This document shows, piece after piece, positions 55,955 through 64,000 of a stretch of DNA of 64,000 nucleotides. This stretch comes from Stenotrophomonas sp. BIO128-Bstrain (GTDB lineage Bacteria > Pseudomonadota > Gammaproteobacteria > Xanthomonadales > Xanthomonadaceae). The stretch covers positions 2,046,001 to 2,110,000 of the forward strand of contig NZ_CP124620.1 of NCBI RefSeq assembly GCF_030128875.1, read 5' to 3'. Every line of letters begins with the position of its first letter. The first letter of the stretch is position 1. Both the position numbers and the translations under genes were made by a program. The notes beneath the pieces were generated by a model. It saw only the letters and a program-made list of their open reading frames with translations. It had not been told where the DNA came from and did not search any database.

Positions 55955-57460
55955 TCAGTGGGCGTGGGAGACAGTGGTGGCGCTGCCGGGGCCGTGACGG
56001 CGCAGCAGAATGCCGGTGACGACGGTGCCGACCAGGAGCACGGCGGCGATCACATACAGTACCCAAACATAGCTGGCGTCGTAGGCGCTGGCGGCAGCAC
56101 CGAGCCACCCTGCATCGGAACCGGGCTGCGCGGCCAGAGCGAACGCCTGCTGGATGCTCTCACCCGCAGCGGCGTCCACGCCGTCCGGAAGCGACACGGT
56201 TGCCGAGTACAGCGCGGCAATCAGGCTGCCCAGCAGCGAGACCGCGAACAGGCTGCCGAACTCGTAGGACACCTCCTCCACCGAGGACGCCATGCCGGCG
56301 CGGTGCGGCGGCACGTTGCCGATGATGGCCGTGGAAGCGACCGAAATGGTCGCGCCCATGCCCAGCCCGGTGAGCAGCAACCCGGTAATGGTCCAGCCCA
56401 GGTCGCTACCAAAGGTCACCGCCACCAGCAGCACGCCGGCGGTACCCACGCCGAGCCCACCGGTGATCAGCGGCAACAGCCCGACGCGGTGCAGGAACGC
56501 GCCGCCGAAGATCGCGCTGGGCAGGCAGCCGAGCGCGACCACCGACACCAGCAAACCGGCCTGCAGCGGCGTGTAATCGGCGACCAGCTGGAAGCGCTGG
56601 GTGGTCAGCAGCTGCAGGCCGGCGATGGCAAACATCGCGAAGGCCGCCGAGAGCACACCGGCCAGGAACGGCGCATTGCGGAAGATCGCCACATCAAGCA
56701 TGGGATACGGCAGGCGACGCTGGCGACGCAGGAACAGCACCAGACCCACGACGAAGACCAGCGCCGCGCCCGCGGCCAGTGGCCCGTTCGGCGGCGCATG
56801 CGCGATTTCCTTGATCGCCACCACCAGGCCGGACAACGCGACCAGACTCAACAGCGAGGAAATCAGGTCCCACGGCTTGCTCGCATCGGGCGTGCCGTGC
56901 GGCGCGAACAGCACGGCGCCAACCATCGCCAGCAGCACGATCGGCACGTTGATCAGGAACACCGAACCCCACCAGAAATGGGCCAGCAGCACGCCGCCGA
57001 CGATCGGGCCGATCGCGCTGCCAATGATGGAAATGCAGCCCCAGACCGCGATCGCCAGATTGCGCTCGCGCTCATCCGCGAAGGTCAGGCTGATCAGCGC
57101 CAGCGTGGCCGGCATCATTGCCGCGGCACCCACCGCGAGCAGCGCGCGGGCGCCGATGAGCAGGTTGGCGTCCGCCGCGAACGCAGCCAGCAGCGAGGCG
57201 ATGCCGAAGATCACCAGGCCGATCAGGAACATACGGCGGTGCCCCAGCCGGTCGCCGAGGGTGCCCGCGCCGAGCAGCAGGCCGGCCATGACCAGCGGAT
57301 AGGCATTGATGATCCACAGCCCCTGCAGCGACGTGGCGCCGAGTTCGGCGGTCAGGGTGGGCAAGGCGGTGTACAGGACCGAGTTGTCGAGCGTGATCAG
57401 CAGCAGGCCGGCGGCCACGGTGAGCAACAGGCTCCAGCGCTGGGTCTTGGTGGGGGTCAT
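55955..57460 (-). CDS. DHA2-family MFS multidrug efflux pump (SmvA/EmrB-like)
   Basis: This 501-residue inner-membrane drug:H+ antiporter has about 14 membrane segments. Motif D1 LLLITLDNSVLYTALPTL in helix 1, motif A GTLGDRLGHRRMFLIGL, and the motif C-like GSAIGPIVGGVLL are present. SmvA-like pumps export quaternary ammonium compounds and methyl viologen; that specificity here is inferred. It is the first gene of a two-gene operon with a TetR gene. Confidence 0.88.
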   Translation of the reverse strand: MTPTKTQRWSLLLTVAAGLLLITLDNSVLYTALPTLTAELGATSLQGLWIINAYPLVMAGLLLGAGTLGDRLGHRRMFLIGLVIFGIASLLAAFAADANLLIGARALLAVGAAAMMPATLALISLTFADERERNLAIAVWGCISIIGSAIGPIVGGVLLAHFWWGSVFLINVPIVLLAMVGAVLFAPHGTPDASKPWDLISSLLSLVALSGLVVAIKEIAHAPPNGPLAAGAALVFVVGLVLFLRRQRRLPYPMLDVAIFRNAPFLAGVLSAAFAMFAIAGLQLLTTQRFQLVADYTPLQAGLLVSVVALGCLPSAIFGGAFLHRVGLLPLITGGLGVGTAGVLLVAVTFGSDLGWTITGLLLTGLGMGATISVASTAIIGNVPPHRAGMASSVEEVSYEFGSLFAVSLLGSLIAALYSATVSLPDGVDAAAGESIQQAFALAAQPGSDAGWLGAAASAYDASYVWVLYVIAAVLLVGTVVTGILLRRHGPGSATTVSHAH

Positions 57461-57493
57461 GGGGAACGAACGTTTCGGGCGGGCAGTAACTAT

Positions 57494-57507
57494 ACAGGAC
57501 GTCCTGT
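57494..57507. promoter_or_regulatory. Perfect 14-bp palindrome, predicted TetR operator
   Basis: ACAGGACGTCCTGT lies 34 bp upstream of the efflux gene ATG and adjoins a TATAGT -10-like hexamer on the minus strand. Its position and symmetry fit the operator of the TetR protein in the same operon. Confidence 0.72.
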
Positions 57508-57668
57508 TTGGTTATGACTCCCCCTCCCGACGGGTTCAGCCTGCGGCAGGCACTGCCGTGCGCAACCGCGGACGTGGCCGGTCTGCGTGGCAACTGGCGT
57601 TCATCACATGGCAGGGGGCTCACCCGCGCAGGTACGCCTGCCCGGTATGCACGGTGTCGGGGATCGCT

Positions 57669-57938
57669 ATGGACGGACAGAAAGAGGCATTTCGGCAGGC
57701 ACACGCCGAGTTGGAGCAGTGCTGGACGCACGGCCGGTCGGCGGCCGAGCGATGGGCGGTGTACGACGGTATCCACGACCGGCTGGTAGCGCAGTGGCCG
57801 GGCGATGCCACCCGCATCGTCGGCATGATGGTGATGTGGGTCACCGAAATACGCGGCAGCTGCCCGTCGCCCCATGGCGTTGCCGAGCCGGGACGGAGCG
57901 AGGTCCTGCGGCTGCGTGCCTCCCGGATCGATTCCTGA
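57669..57938 (+). CDS. Small hypothetical protein
   Basis: This 89-residue soluble protein starts MDGQKEAFRQAHAELEQCW. A GGGGAT lies before the ATG. It is helical in the first half (AAERWAVYDGIHDRLV). No domain is recognised. It is divergent from the efflux operon. Confidence 0.62.
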   Translation: MDGQKEAFRQAHAELEQCWTHGRSAAERWAVYDGIHDRLVAQWPGDATRIVGMMVMWVTEIRGSCPSPHGVAEPGRSEVLRLRASRIDS

Positions 57939-57955
57939 GAGCCGTGCCGGCTGGG

Positions 57956-58291
57956 TTACGGTGCGGTCGGCTGGAAAGGCGCGTTGCGCCCGGCCACTTC
58001 CATGTTGATCGCATTGATCAGGGCCGACACGGCCGTCGCCAGGCGGCGGCTGTCGGCGATGGAGCCGAAGAACAGGATCGAGGTGCCGTCCAGTTCGACC
58101 CCGGCCAGGCCGAGCTCGCCCTTGAGCGCGGCGACGCGTTCGTCGAACAGCTTCAACCAGTGGGCATCGGGAGCGACATCCAGCATCGCCACAATCGCCT
58201 CATCCGCACCATGGTCGACGATGGTCTGCAGGGTCGGGACGTCGAATCCCAGCAGGCGTGGCACGCTGCTGTCGGGAAGAGGAATGCTCAT
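57956..58291 (-). CDS. Hypothetical protein
   Basis: This 111-residue soluble protein starts MSIPLPDSSVPRLLGFDVPT with GGAA-type sequence (AAGAGGAATG) around the start on the reverse strand. The open frame goes 28 codons further but into low-quality sequence. No domain is recognised; coding character is good. Confidence 0.68.
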   Translation of the reverse strand: MSIPLPDSSVPRLLGFDVPTLQTIVDHGADEAIVAMLDVAPDAHWLKLFDERVAALKGELGLAGVELDGTSILFFGSIADSRRLATAVSALINAINMEVAGRNAPFQPTAP

Positions 58292-58372
58292 GCGGGCATG
58301 GTAGCCGGTAAGCCGCTGCGGTGCCCGACGGCGACTGGCGATGGCTGAAGCGTTGTGATTGCCCATGACGCA

Positions 58373-58399
58373 CAAAGGCCCGGCCAGATCGGCCGGGCC
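58373..58399 (-). terminator. GC hairpin, probable terminator of the Gln-rich protein gene
   Basis: GGCCCGGCC and GGCCGGGCC form a 9-bp stem with a 5-base loop. Only a short TTTGTG follows on the minus strand, so termination strength is uncertain. Confidence 0.55.
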
Positions 58400-58420
58400 C
58401 TCGGTGCGTCATGCCTGGCC

Positions 58421-58591
58421 TTATTCTTCCTGGTCGCTCTGCTGGCCCGAGCGCTGGCCCTGCTGATCCTGCTGTTGCTGCTGCTTCTGGGCGTCACGGT
58501 CGCGCTGATCCTGCTGATCCTGCTGGCCCTGCTGCGGGGTGTTGCGCTGCGGATCGTTCTGACCCTGCTGCGGGTTCGGGGTGTTGGCCAT
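58421..58591 (-). CDS. Small Gln-rich hydrophilin-like protein
   Basis: This 56-residue protein starts MANTPNPQQGQNDPQRNTPQ, and about a third of its residues are glutamine, the rest mostly N, D, R, P, S and E, with almost no hydrophobic residue, so it must be disordered. GGAG 8 bases before the ATG supports the start; an ATG eight codons up is an alternative. The composition is like hydrophilins or small stress-linked proteins; the function is unknown. Confidence 0.65.
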   Translation of the reverse strand: MANTPNPQQGQNDPQRNTPQQGQQDQQDQRDRDAQKQQQQQDQQGQRSGQQSDQEE

Positions 58592-58863
58592 TGCCGTATC
58601 TCCGGTGTTCGGCATCGAAGTGGTGCCGGTGAAACCACGCTAGGCCTGCCCGCGTTACCCATGTGTGCGTGGCGGGCGGCGCGCCCTGCACGCGCCGGGC
58701 ACCTGCGTAAACAATTCAGAACGCACTGGAAAACGACACCGAGAGAGCACAGTGCGTTCACTGCCCGGTAGCGGTGATCTGCAGCGCATCGACAGTCCCT
58801 TGATGGGCGCGCGCTCATGCTCGCGACGAAAGGCCCTTGCCGGGCCCCCACCGAGGATGTGCC

Positions 58864-59274
58864 ATGACGCCGCTCCGCTCGCTGCGGTTGACCGCCCTGC
58901 TCGCCCTGACGCCGATGCTGGCCACCGCGGCGGACAAGGTCACCACCACCCCCGTGCACTTCACCAAGGGCGCCAGCAGCGCCACTCTGCGTGGGACGTT
59001 GTCCGGTTATGACACCGTCCGCTACACGATCGCCGCGCGTGCCGGCCAGACCATGGCGGTCACGATCGACGGCAGCCCCAATGCCAATTTCAATGTATTC
59101 GCGCCCGGCGTAACGCCCGGCCAGGGCGAGGCCCTGGGCAGCAACGACGAGACCCGGCGCTGGAGCGGCACCCTGCCGTCCACCGGCACCTATGTGGTGC
59201 AGGTCTACCAGATGCGTGCGCAGGCGCGCCGGGGTGAGAAGGCACCGCACAGCTTGACCGTCGCAATCCGCTGA
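58864..59274 (+). CDS. Secreted PliG-like / PPC-like small protein
   Basis: This 136-residue exported protein has a signal peptide ending near LATAA. The mature part (VHFTKGASSATLRGTLSGYDTVRYTIAARAGQTMAV, then STGTYVVQVYQMRAQARRGEKA) resembles small beta-sandwich proteins annotated as g-type lysozyme inhibitors (PliG) or prepeptidase C-terminal domains. Inhibitor function is only suggested. GAGGAT precedes the ATG. Confidence 0.7.
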   Translation: MTPLRSLRLTALLALTPMLATAADKVTTTPVHFTKGASSATLRGTLSGYDTVRYTIAARAGQTMAVTIDGSPNANFNVFAPGVTPGQGEALGSNDETRRWSGTLPSTGTYVVQVYQMRAQARRGEKAPHSLTVAIR

Positions 59275-59329
59275 GGCCAGCCCCGGGTATCCTCGGGGGT
59301 GTCGGTTTCGTCCACGCAAGGGGCCCGGG

Positions 59330-59998
59330 ATGGACTTCCTCAAACTGCTGCGGTCGCTGGAAGAGTTTCTCTACGAGCTGTGCACCTGGTTTCTGTTCTT
59401 CCCGCGCACGCTGTACCGCGTGGTGGTGCATCCGCGGCGGATGGCCCAGTACGTGGATACCGAGCTGAAGGAAAAGCTGGACCGCCAGTTCGACGATGCG
59501 ATCAGCCCGCCGATGTTCCTGATGCTGGCGGTGCTGGTCGCACACGGGGTGGAGCTGATGCTGCACCAGCAGGTGGTCGGCACCGGTGCGCTGTCGCGTT
59601 CGATTTTCGGCAATGAGGAAAGCCTGCTGCTGTACCGCTCGATCACCTTCGCCATCTGGCCGCTGGTGACCACCACGCACCTGCTGCGGCGCAAGCACGT
59701 GCCGATGACCCGGGAGTCGTTGCGCCGACCGTTTTTCATGCAGTGCTACCTGACCGCCCCGTTCGCGGTGACGTTGTCCACCAGCATGGTGTTCGTACGG
59801 CTGCCCGGCGAGCTGTCAACCGTGCTCGGCACTGCGGTGGGGGTGATCGCCGCGCTGTGGTATGCGGTGGTCCAGGCCGGGTGGCTGAAGGTCGCGCTTC
59901 AACGCTCCTGGTTGAACACGATCCTCTCCACGGTATGGGTGCTGGTGCTGGGATCGCTCATCAACATCACGATCGGGGTGATCCTGCTGTCGAATTGA
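59330..59998 (+). CDS. Hypothetical integral membrane protein
   Basis: This 222-residue inner-membrane protein has about five hydrophobic segments (for example ISPPMFLMLAVLVAHGVELML and AVGVIAALWYAVVQAGWLKVAL) and an amphipathic N-terminus. It resembles permease-like proteins of the Yip1/DUF type found singly in proteobacteria, but I do not recognise a family firmly. It is monocistronic. Confidence 0.75.
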   Translation: MDFLKLLRSLEEFLYELCTWFLFFPRTLYRVVVHPRRMAQYVDTELKEKLDRQFDDAISPPMFLMLAVLVAHGVELMLHQQVVGTGALSRSIFGNEESLLLYRSITFAIWPLVTTTHLLRRKHVPMTRESLRRPFFMQCYLTAPFAVTLSTSMVFVRLPGELSTVLGTAVGVIAALWYAVVQAGWLKVALQRSWLNTILSTVWVLVLGSLINITIGVILLSN

Positions 59999-60098
59999 TC
60001 CGACCGGCGCCCCGCCCAACCGCCATGTCGCGCATATCCTTTCCCCGCCCTTCCATGCGACCCTTTGGGAACGTTTTCATGGAATGGAGGGATTCCAC

Positions 60099-60971
60099 AT
60101 GCTGTTTCGTTTCCACCGGCCCGCGCTGCTGGCCCTGATGATGTTTGCCGCCCCGCTGGGCAGCGCCTGGGCGCAGGCACCGGACGCGTTGAAAGTCATG
60201 TCGTTCAACGTGCGCACGCCGGCCGATACCGACCCCGGCAAGCGCTGGGAAGACCGCCGCGATGCGATGGTCACGCTGATCCGCGAACAGAAACCCGAGG
60301 TGATCGGCACCCAGGAGCTGGTGCGGAAACAGGGCGAGTACCTGGTCGCGCACCTGCCCGGCTACACCCTGTTCGGCAGGGACCGCCGCGGCGGCAATGC
60401 CGACGAACACATGGGCGTGCTGTACGACAGCGCGCGCCTGAAGGTGCTCGAATCAGGCGACTTCTGGCTCTCCGATACACCGGATGTGCCGGGCAGCATC
60501 ACCTGGGGCAACCTGTTCCCGCGCATGGTGACCTGGGCGCTGTTCCAGCGTCAGGCCGATGGCCAACGCTTCTATCTGTTCAACACCCACCTGCCCTATC
60601 GCGATGAAGATGAGCCGCGCCGCGTGCTCGGTGCGAAGCTGATCGTCTCGCGGCTGGCAACGCTGCCCAAGGACATCCCGGTCGTGGTCACCGGCGATTT
60701 CAACAGTGAGCCCGGCAGCGACACCTACAAGGCCTTCACTGCCGCATTGGGCGATGCCCGCGAACTCGCCGGCAAGGTCGAAGGCCCGCGCCTGACCTTC
60801 CACGATTTCACCGGCAAACCGACGGTGGAACTGGACTGGATCCTGGTACGCGGTTTCAGCGTGGACCGTTTCAGCACGCTGGACCAGAAACCCGGTGGCG
60901 TGCTGCCTTCGGACCACTACCCGGTCCAGGCCGAGCTGCGGTTCCCCGCGTCGCCGCCGACGGGCCGGTAA
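60099..60971 (+). CDS. Secreted endonuclease/exonuclease/phosphatase-family protein
   Basis: This 290-residue exported hydrolase has a signal peptide ending SAWAQ. The EEP fold is clear from LKVMSFNVRT, EVIGTQELVRKQ (metal-binding Glu), FNTHLPYRDED, VVVTGDFNSEPGS and LPSDHYPVQAEL (catalytic His). The start at 60099 has GGAGGG 6 bases upstream. Substrates in this family range from sphingomyelin and phosphoinositides to nucleic acid; not determinable here. Confidence 0.85.
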   Translation: MLFRFHRPALLALMMFAAPLGSAWAQAPDALKVMSFNVRTPADTDPGKRWEDRRDAMVTLIREQKPEVIGTQELVRKQGEYLVAHLPGYTLFGRDRRGGNADEHMGVLYDSARLKVLESGDFWLSDTPDVPGSITWGNLFPRMVTWALFQRQADGQRFYLFNTHLPYRDEDEPRRVLGAKLIVSRLATLPKDIPVVVTGDFNSEPGSDTYKAFTAALGDARELAGKVEGPRLTFHDFTGKPTVELDWILVRGFSVDRFSTLDQKPGGVLPSDHYPVQAELRFPASPPTGR

Positions 60972-61052
60972 GCAGACGCGCGATGGGCGGCCATAGCACC
61001 GTCCATCGGCTTGCGCATGGCCGCACTGCGGCCCTGCGCTTTCACCCGCCGA

Positions 61053-61325
61053 TCACGGCTGCCGCTCATCGATCTGCTGCAGCAGCTGGTACAGCGCCTG
61101 ATGCTGCTCGCGTGCCTGGCAGATCCGCGCGCCGATGGCGATGAACACACCGGTGGCGATCAGGCCGATCTCGAACAGGCCTTCGGTCAAACGGGCGAAT
61201 CCGATGGCGACCACGATGATCGCGGCGACCAGCAGCGCGATGACACCGCGCGAAAGCCCCGCGCCGGATCCCATGCCCGGCTCCTGCACACGCGGACGGA
61301 CAGGACGCCACTGATTGGGTTGCAT
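61053..61325 (-). CDS. Small membrane protein
   Basis: This 90-residue protein starts MQPNQWRPVRPRVQEPGMGS and has two hydrophobic segments (GVIALLVAAIIVVAIGFARL and LFEIGLIATGVFIAIGARI), then a helical charged tail. No family is recognised. An ATG 24 codons further up is less likely. Confidence 0.65.
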   Translation of the reverse strand: MQPNQWRPVRPRVQEPGMGSGAGLSRGVIALLVAAIIVVAIGFARLTEGLFEIGLIATGVFIAIGARICQAREQHQALYQLLQQIDERQP

Positions 61326-61482
61326 GCGGGCCACTCCAGAGAACAACCCACGCTTGTAGCATCGTGCATTGGCACCGTGCAGAGGCAAAGCCGTCAACCG
61401 CGACGCCCTGCGCAGCGGATGTGACGGCTGTTGCCATTCTTGCAGGGACGGCGCCTTCGCCGCCCCTGCGACCTGCGGCCGG

Positions 61483-62913
61483 TCAGCGCTGCGTCACCGC
61501 CACCGGGGTGTTGGCTGCATCCTGCTGCTGGCCCCAGCCACCCAAGGCCTTGTACACCCCCACCACACTGACGTTGACCGTGGATTCGGCCTCGGCCAGT
61601 GCATCGTCCGCGGCCAGCTGGGTGCGTTGTGCATCGAGCAGGGTCAGGAAGTCTTCCGACCCCTCGCGGAAGCGGATCTGCGCCAGTTCCTCCGCGCGAC
61701 CCGCCGCCTGGGCCTGCTCGGCGACGATCGCCAGGCGGGCCTGCTGCTTGGCGTACCGCGTCAACGCGTTCTCGGTGTCTTCCAGCGCCAGCAGCACCGC
61801 CTTCTCATACTCGGCGGCGGCACCGTCGGCCTGCGCCTTGCTGGCGCGCAGACGGGCTTTGACCGTGCCGAAATCGAAGGCAGCCCAGCTGATCGACGGG
61901 GTCACCGACCACGCCTTGTTGTTGCCGTTGACCAACCCGCTGGCATCACCGGACAGGAAGCCGACGAACCCACTCAGGCTGATCCGCGGGAACAGGTCCG
62001 CGGTGGCCACGCCAACGCGCGCGGTGGCCGCCGCCAGCCGACGCTCGGCCACGCGCACATCGGCGCGCTGACGCAGCAGATCGGTGGTGTCACCCAACGG
62101 CAACGCCTTGGCGTACGGCCGCATCTCGCGCGGCTGCAGCAGGCTGTCCAGTGCATCCGGACGCTGCCCCAGCAGGACGGCCAGGCGATGACGCGACTGC
62201 ACTTCGGCGACTTCCAGCAGCGGGATGTCGGCCTCGATCGCCTTCAGGCGCGCACGGCTGCTCTGCACGTCCAGCTCGCTGCCGGCGCCCAGTTCCCAGC
62301 GGGTCTCGGTGAGCTTCTGGGTGTCGCGCAGATTGACCAGGGTGCGCTTGGCCACCGCGATGCGCTTCTGGGTACCGCGCAGCTCGAAGTAGTTACGGGC
62401 TACTTCGGCGGCGACGGTGACCTGCGCGTCGGCGAGGTTGTCCTGCTCGGCGCCCAGGTCCGCGCGCGCCGCTTCGGCGGCACGGCGTTGGCGACCGAAC
62501 AGATCCAGCTCCCAGCCGGCATCGAAGCCGAGCTGGTAGGTCTCGCTGAAGACGCGCTCACCACCCACCGTGGCATCGGGCTGCTTGCGGCGGTCATAGC
62601 TGCCGCCGCTGGTGACGTGCGGCAACTGGTCCAGGCGCTGCTCGACGAACACCGCGCGGGCCTCGCGCACCCGCGACATCGCGATGCGCAGGTCCAGGTT
62701 GGTGCCCAGTGCTTCATGCACCAGCTGCTCCAGCACCGGATCGTCGAACTGGGCCCACCAGCTCGCCACCGGCGAGGTGGTGGTGAACACCGGCGCGGCG
62801 GCGCCCTGCAGGGTCACCGGCTCGGCCGGTGGCGCCTGGTAGTTGGGGCCGACGCTGACGCAGCCGGCCAGCAGCGCGCTGGTCACGGCCACGGTCAACA
62901 GGCGGATTACCAT
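61483..62913 (-). CDS. smeX: RND efflux outer-membrane factor (SmeX-like)
   Basis: This 476-residue NodT-type TolC-family lipoprotein forms the outer-membrane channel of a tripartite pump. The lipobox LLAGC puts the lipidated Cys at 18, followed by VSVGPNYQAP. Two TolC-like repeats contain LGTNLDLRIAMSRVREAR and RADVRVAERRLAAATARVGVATADLFP. It overlaps the SDR gene by 7 bp. The order pump - SDR - outer-membrane factor is that of S. maltophilia smeW-smeU2-smeX, hence the symbol; identity should be checked by alignment. Confidence 0.85.
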   Translation of the reverse strand: MVIRLLTVAVTSALLAGCVSVGPNYQAPPAEPVTLQGAAAPVFTTTSPVASWWAQFDDPVLEQLVHEALGTNLDLRIAMSRVREARAVFVEQRLDQLPHVTSGGSYDRRKQPDATVGGERVFSETYQLGFDAGWELDLFGRQRRAAEAARADLGAEQDNLADAQVTVAAEVARNYFELRGTQKRIAVAKRTLVNLRDTQKLTETRWELGAGSELDVQSSRARLKAIEADIPLLEVAEVQSRHRLAVLLGQRPDALDSLLQPREMRPYAKALPLGDTTDLLRQRADVRVAERRLAAATARVGVATADLFPRISLSGFVGFLSGDASGLVNGNNKAWSVTPSISWAAFDFGTVKARLRASKAQADGAAAEYEKAVLLALEDTENALTRYAKQQARLAIVAEQAQAAGRAEELAQIRFREGSEDFLTLLDAQRTQLAADDALAEAESTVNVSVVGVYKALGGWGQQQDAANTPVAVTQR

Positions 62914-63644
62914 GGCAGCACCTCGCCGAGGTAGGTGAAGCTGCCGTTGGGGCCATCGGCATCGATCAGCGCCATGCCGACGCTGGAGCGTGCGCCTTCG
63001 CTGATTTCGATCTCGCCCTCACCGCCGTTCATGTCGGTCTTGACGTAACCGGGGTGCACGGTATTGACCTTGGTGGTGCTGTCGCGCAGCTCGTAGGCGA
63101 GCTGTACGGTCCACGCATTCACCGCACTCTTGGAGGCGTTGTAGGCGGGCACCGCGAAGCCGTAGATCGGCGAGCCCGGCTGGCTGTGCAGGGTCAGCGA
63201 GCCCAGGATGCTGGAGACGTTGACGATGCGTCCAGCCGACGAGGCGTTGAGCAGCGGCAGGAAGGCCTGGGTAACGGCGATCACGGCGAACACGTTGGTG
63301 TCGAAGGTATCGCGCCAGGTCTGCAGGGTCTGCGCCGACGGCGCCAGCTTTGGGTCGTCGAGCAGGATGCCGGCGTTGTTGACCAGGATGTCCAGGCGGC
63401 CGTGACGCTCGGTCACGGTCTGCACGGCGGCGGCGATGCTGGCGGCATCGCCTACGTCGAGCTGGATCGCTTCGACCGGCAGGCCCTCGGCCTGCAGCTT
63501 CAGCGCCTCGGCCACGGCGACGTCGCGCTTGCGCCCGGCCAGCAGCGTGTGCACGCCGGCCTGGGCCAGCTGACGGACGGTTTCCAGGCCGATGCCGCGG
63601 GTGGCACCGGTGACCAGGGCGATCTTTCGGGTAGCGGTATTCAT
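62907..63644 (-). CDS. smeU2: Short-chain dehydrogenase/reductase in RND operon (SmeU2-like)
   Basis: This 245-residue SDR has the NADP-binding TGATRGIGLETVRQLA, NNAG at about residue 90, the catalytic Ser in VNVSSILG and YNASKSAVN (Tyr-X3-Lys). It is embedded between the RND transporter and its outer-membrane factor, overlapping the latter by 7 bp. In S. maltophilia the smeU1-V-W-U2-X operon carries two such SDR genes whose products are linked with oxidative stress tolerance. The substrate is unknown. Confidence 0.83.
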   Translation of the reverse strand: MNTATRKIALVTGATRGIGLETVRQLAQAGVHTLLAGRKRDVAVAEALKLQAEGLPVEAIQLDVGDAASIAAAVQTVTERHGRLDILVNNAGILLDDPKLAPSAQTLQTWRDTFDTNVFAVIAVTQAFLPLLNASSAGRIVNVSSILGSLTLHSQPGSPIYGFAVPAYNASKSAVNAWTVQLAYELRDSTTKVNTVHPGYVKTDMNGGEGEIEISEGARSSVGMALIDADGPNGSFTYLGEVLPW

Positions 63645-63669
63645 GTGAAAAACCTCGCGGGGGAAGGAA

Positions 63670-64000
63670 TCAGTGGTGGATGGTCGGTTCGCCGTGGGTC
63701 ACCAGCTGCCCGCCGCCGTTACGGCTGACGAACTTGCGCAGGGCCACGTAGAACACCGGGGTCAGGAACAGGCCGAACAGGGTGACGCCCAGCATGCCGG
63801 CGAACACCGTGATACCGGTGACCGAGCGGACTTCCGCACCGGCGCCATGCGAGATCACCAGCGGGATGGTGCCGGCGATGAACGCGATGGAGGTCATCAC
63901 GATCGGGCGCAGACGCAGGCGGCACGCTTCCAGTGCAGCCTCCACGATGCCCTTGCCGCCCATCTCCAGTTCGCGGGCGAACTCGACGATCAGGATGGCG
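63670..64000 (-). CDS. smeW: RND efflux transporter, C-terminal part (SmeW-like)
   Basis: Only the last 109 codons are in the window. The residues AILIVEFAREL, ACRLRLRPIVMTSIAFIAGTIPLV and the GMLGVTLFGLFLTPVFYVALR tail are the last membrane helices of an HAE1-type RND pump. It runs off the right edge. The order with an SDR and outer-membrane factor gene matches smeW. Confidence 0.85.
   Translation of the reverse strand, partial: AILIVEFARELEMGGKGIVEAALEACRLRLRPIVMTSIAFIAGTIPLVISHGAGAEVRSVTGITVFAGMLGVTLFGLFLTPVFYVALRKFVSRNGGGQLVTHGEPTIHH

Noticed and set aside
55787-57517. 576-codon open frame antisense to the DHA2 pump
   Set aside because: Composition is Gln/Arg/His-rich, typical of an antisense shadow of a membrane protein gene.

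Overview
The window is high-GC, densely coded chromosome from a gammaproteobacterium of the Xanthomonadaceae, most likely Stenotrophomonas. Four things point there: (i) scattered GTAG-headed short palindromes of the kind described in S. maltophilia as SMAG elements; (ii) a 3' gene order RND pump - SDR - outer-membrane factor that matches S. maltophilia smeW-smeU2-smeX; (iii) a xanthomonad-type FimX and the divergent fur/omlA pair; (iv) a tmRNA tag close to the xanthomonad tag. All identifications come from reading the sequence and translations; no database search was run.

Layout. 1-11.6 kb is a catabolic block, all on the minus strand. A predicted periplasmic quinate/dehydroshikimate module (secreted beta-helix protein, OprB-type porin, secreted type I dehydroquinase) is followed by an aromatic-acid MFS transporter and then pcaI-J-F-H-G-B-D, which takes protocatechuate to beta-ketoadipate and on to succinyl-CoA plus acetyl-CoA. 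Near-identical 15-bp motifs resembling pseudomonad PcaR boxes precede both promoters. pcaC and a regulator gene are not in the window. 11.7-20.1 kb holds housekeeping and regulatory genes: selO, a GST, a cold-shock gene, yaiI-like, an RluA-type pseudouridine synthase, yaeQ, an HI0933-type flavoprotein and fimX. 20.3-23.3 kb has fabV, then a lower-GC patch with an orphan Tdi1/GAD-like immunity-type gene between two copies of a palindromic repeat. 23.3-29.0 kb is the queA-tgt-yajC-secD-secF cluster.

29.2-41.0 kb carries a class III aminotransferase, a LOG-family gene, a large GAF-GAF-GGDEF-EAL protein, an ECF sigma factor with an overlapping membrane partner, an IMPACT-family gene, an MsbA-like ABC exporter, tyrA (GTG start) and pdxY. 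41.2-48.1 kb is the heat-shock cluster hrcA-grpE-dnaK-dnaJ, with recN divergent. 48.2-53.7 kb holds a LysR regulator, an SGNH esterase, fur/omlA(bamE), rnfH, ratA, smpB and a GNAT protein. The tmRNA gene ssrA (53.79-54.19 kb) is followed by a short accessory scar with a decayed integrase start and small hypotheticals. 55.4-57.5 kb is a DHA2 efflux gene with its TetR gene and a perfect palindromic operator. 57.6-61.4 kb holds small hypothetical, secreted and membrane proteins. 61.5-64.0 kb is the smeX-smeU2-smeW-like efflux operon, cut by the window end.

I found no CRISPR array, intact prophage, intact insertion sequence or tRNA. Nothing here is clearly a new system. The best leads are the periplasmic quinate module with shared operators, the orphan immunity gene in its low-GC patch, the tmRNA-linked integrase scar, a cluster of DnaA-box-like sites in a convergent gap, and two palindromic repeat families.
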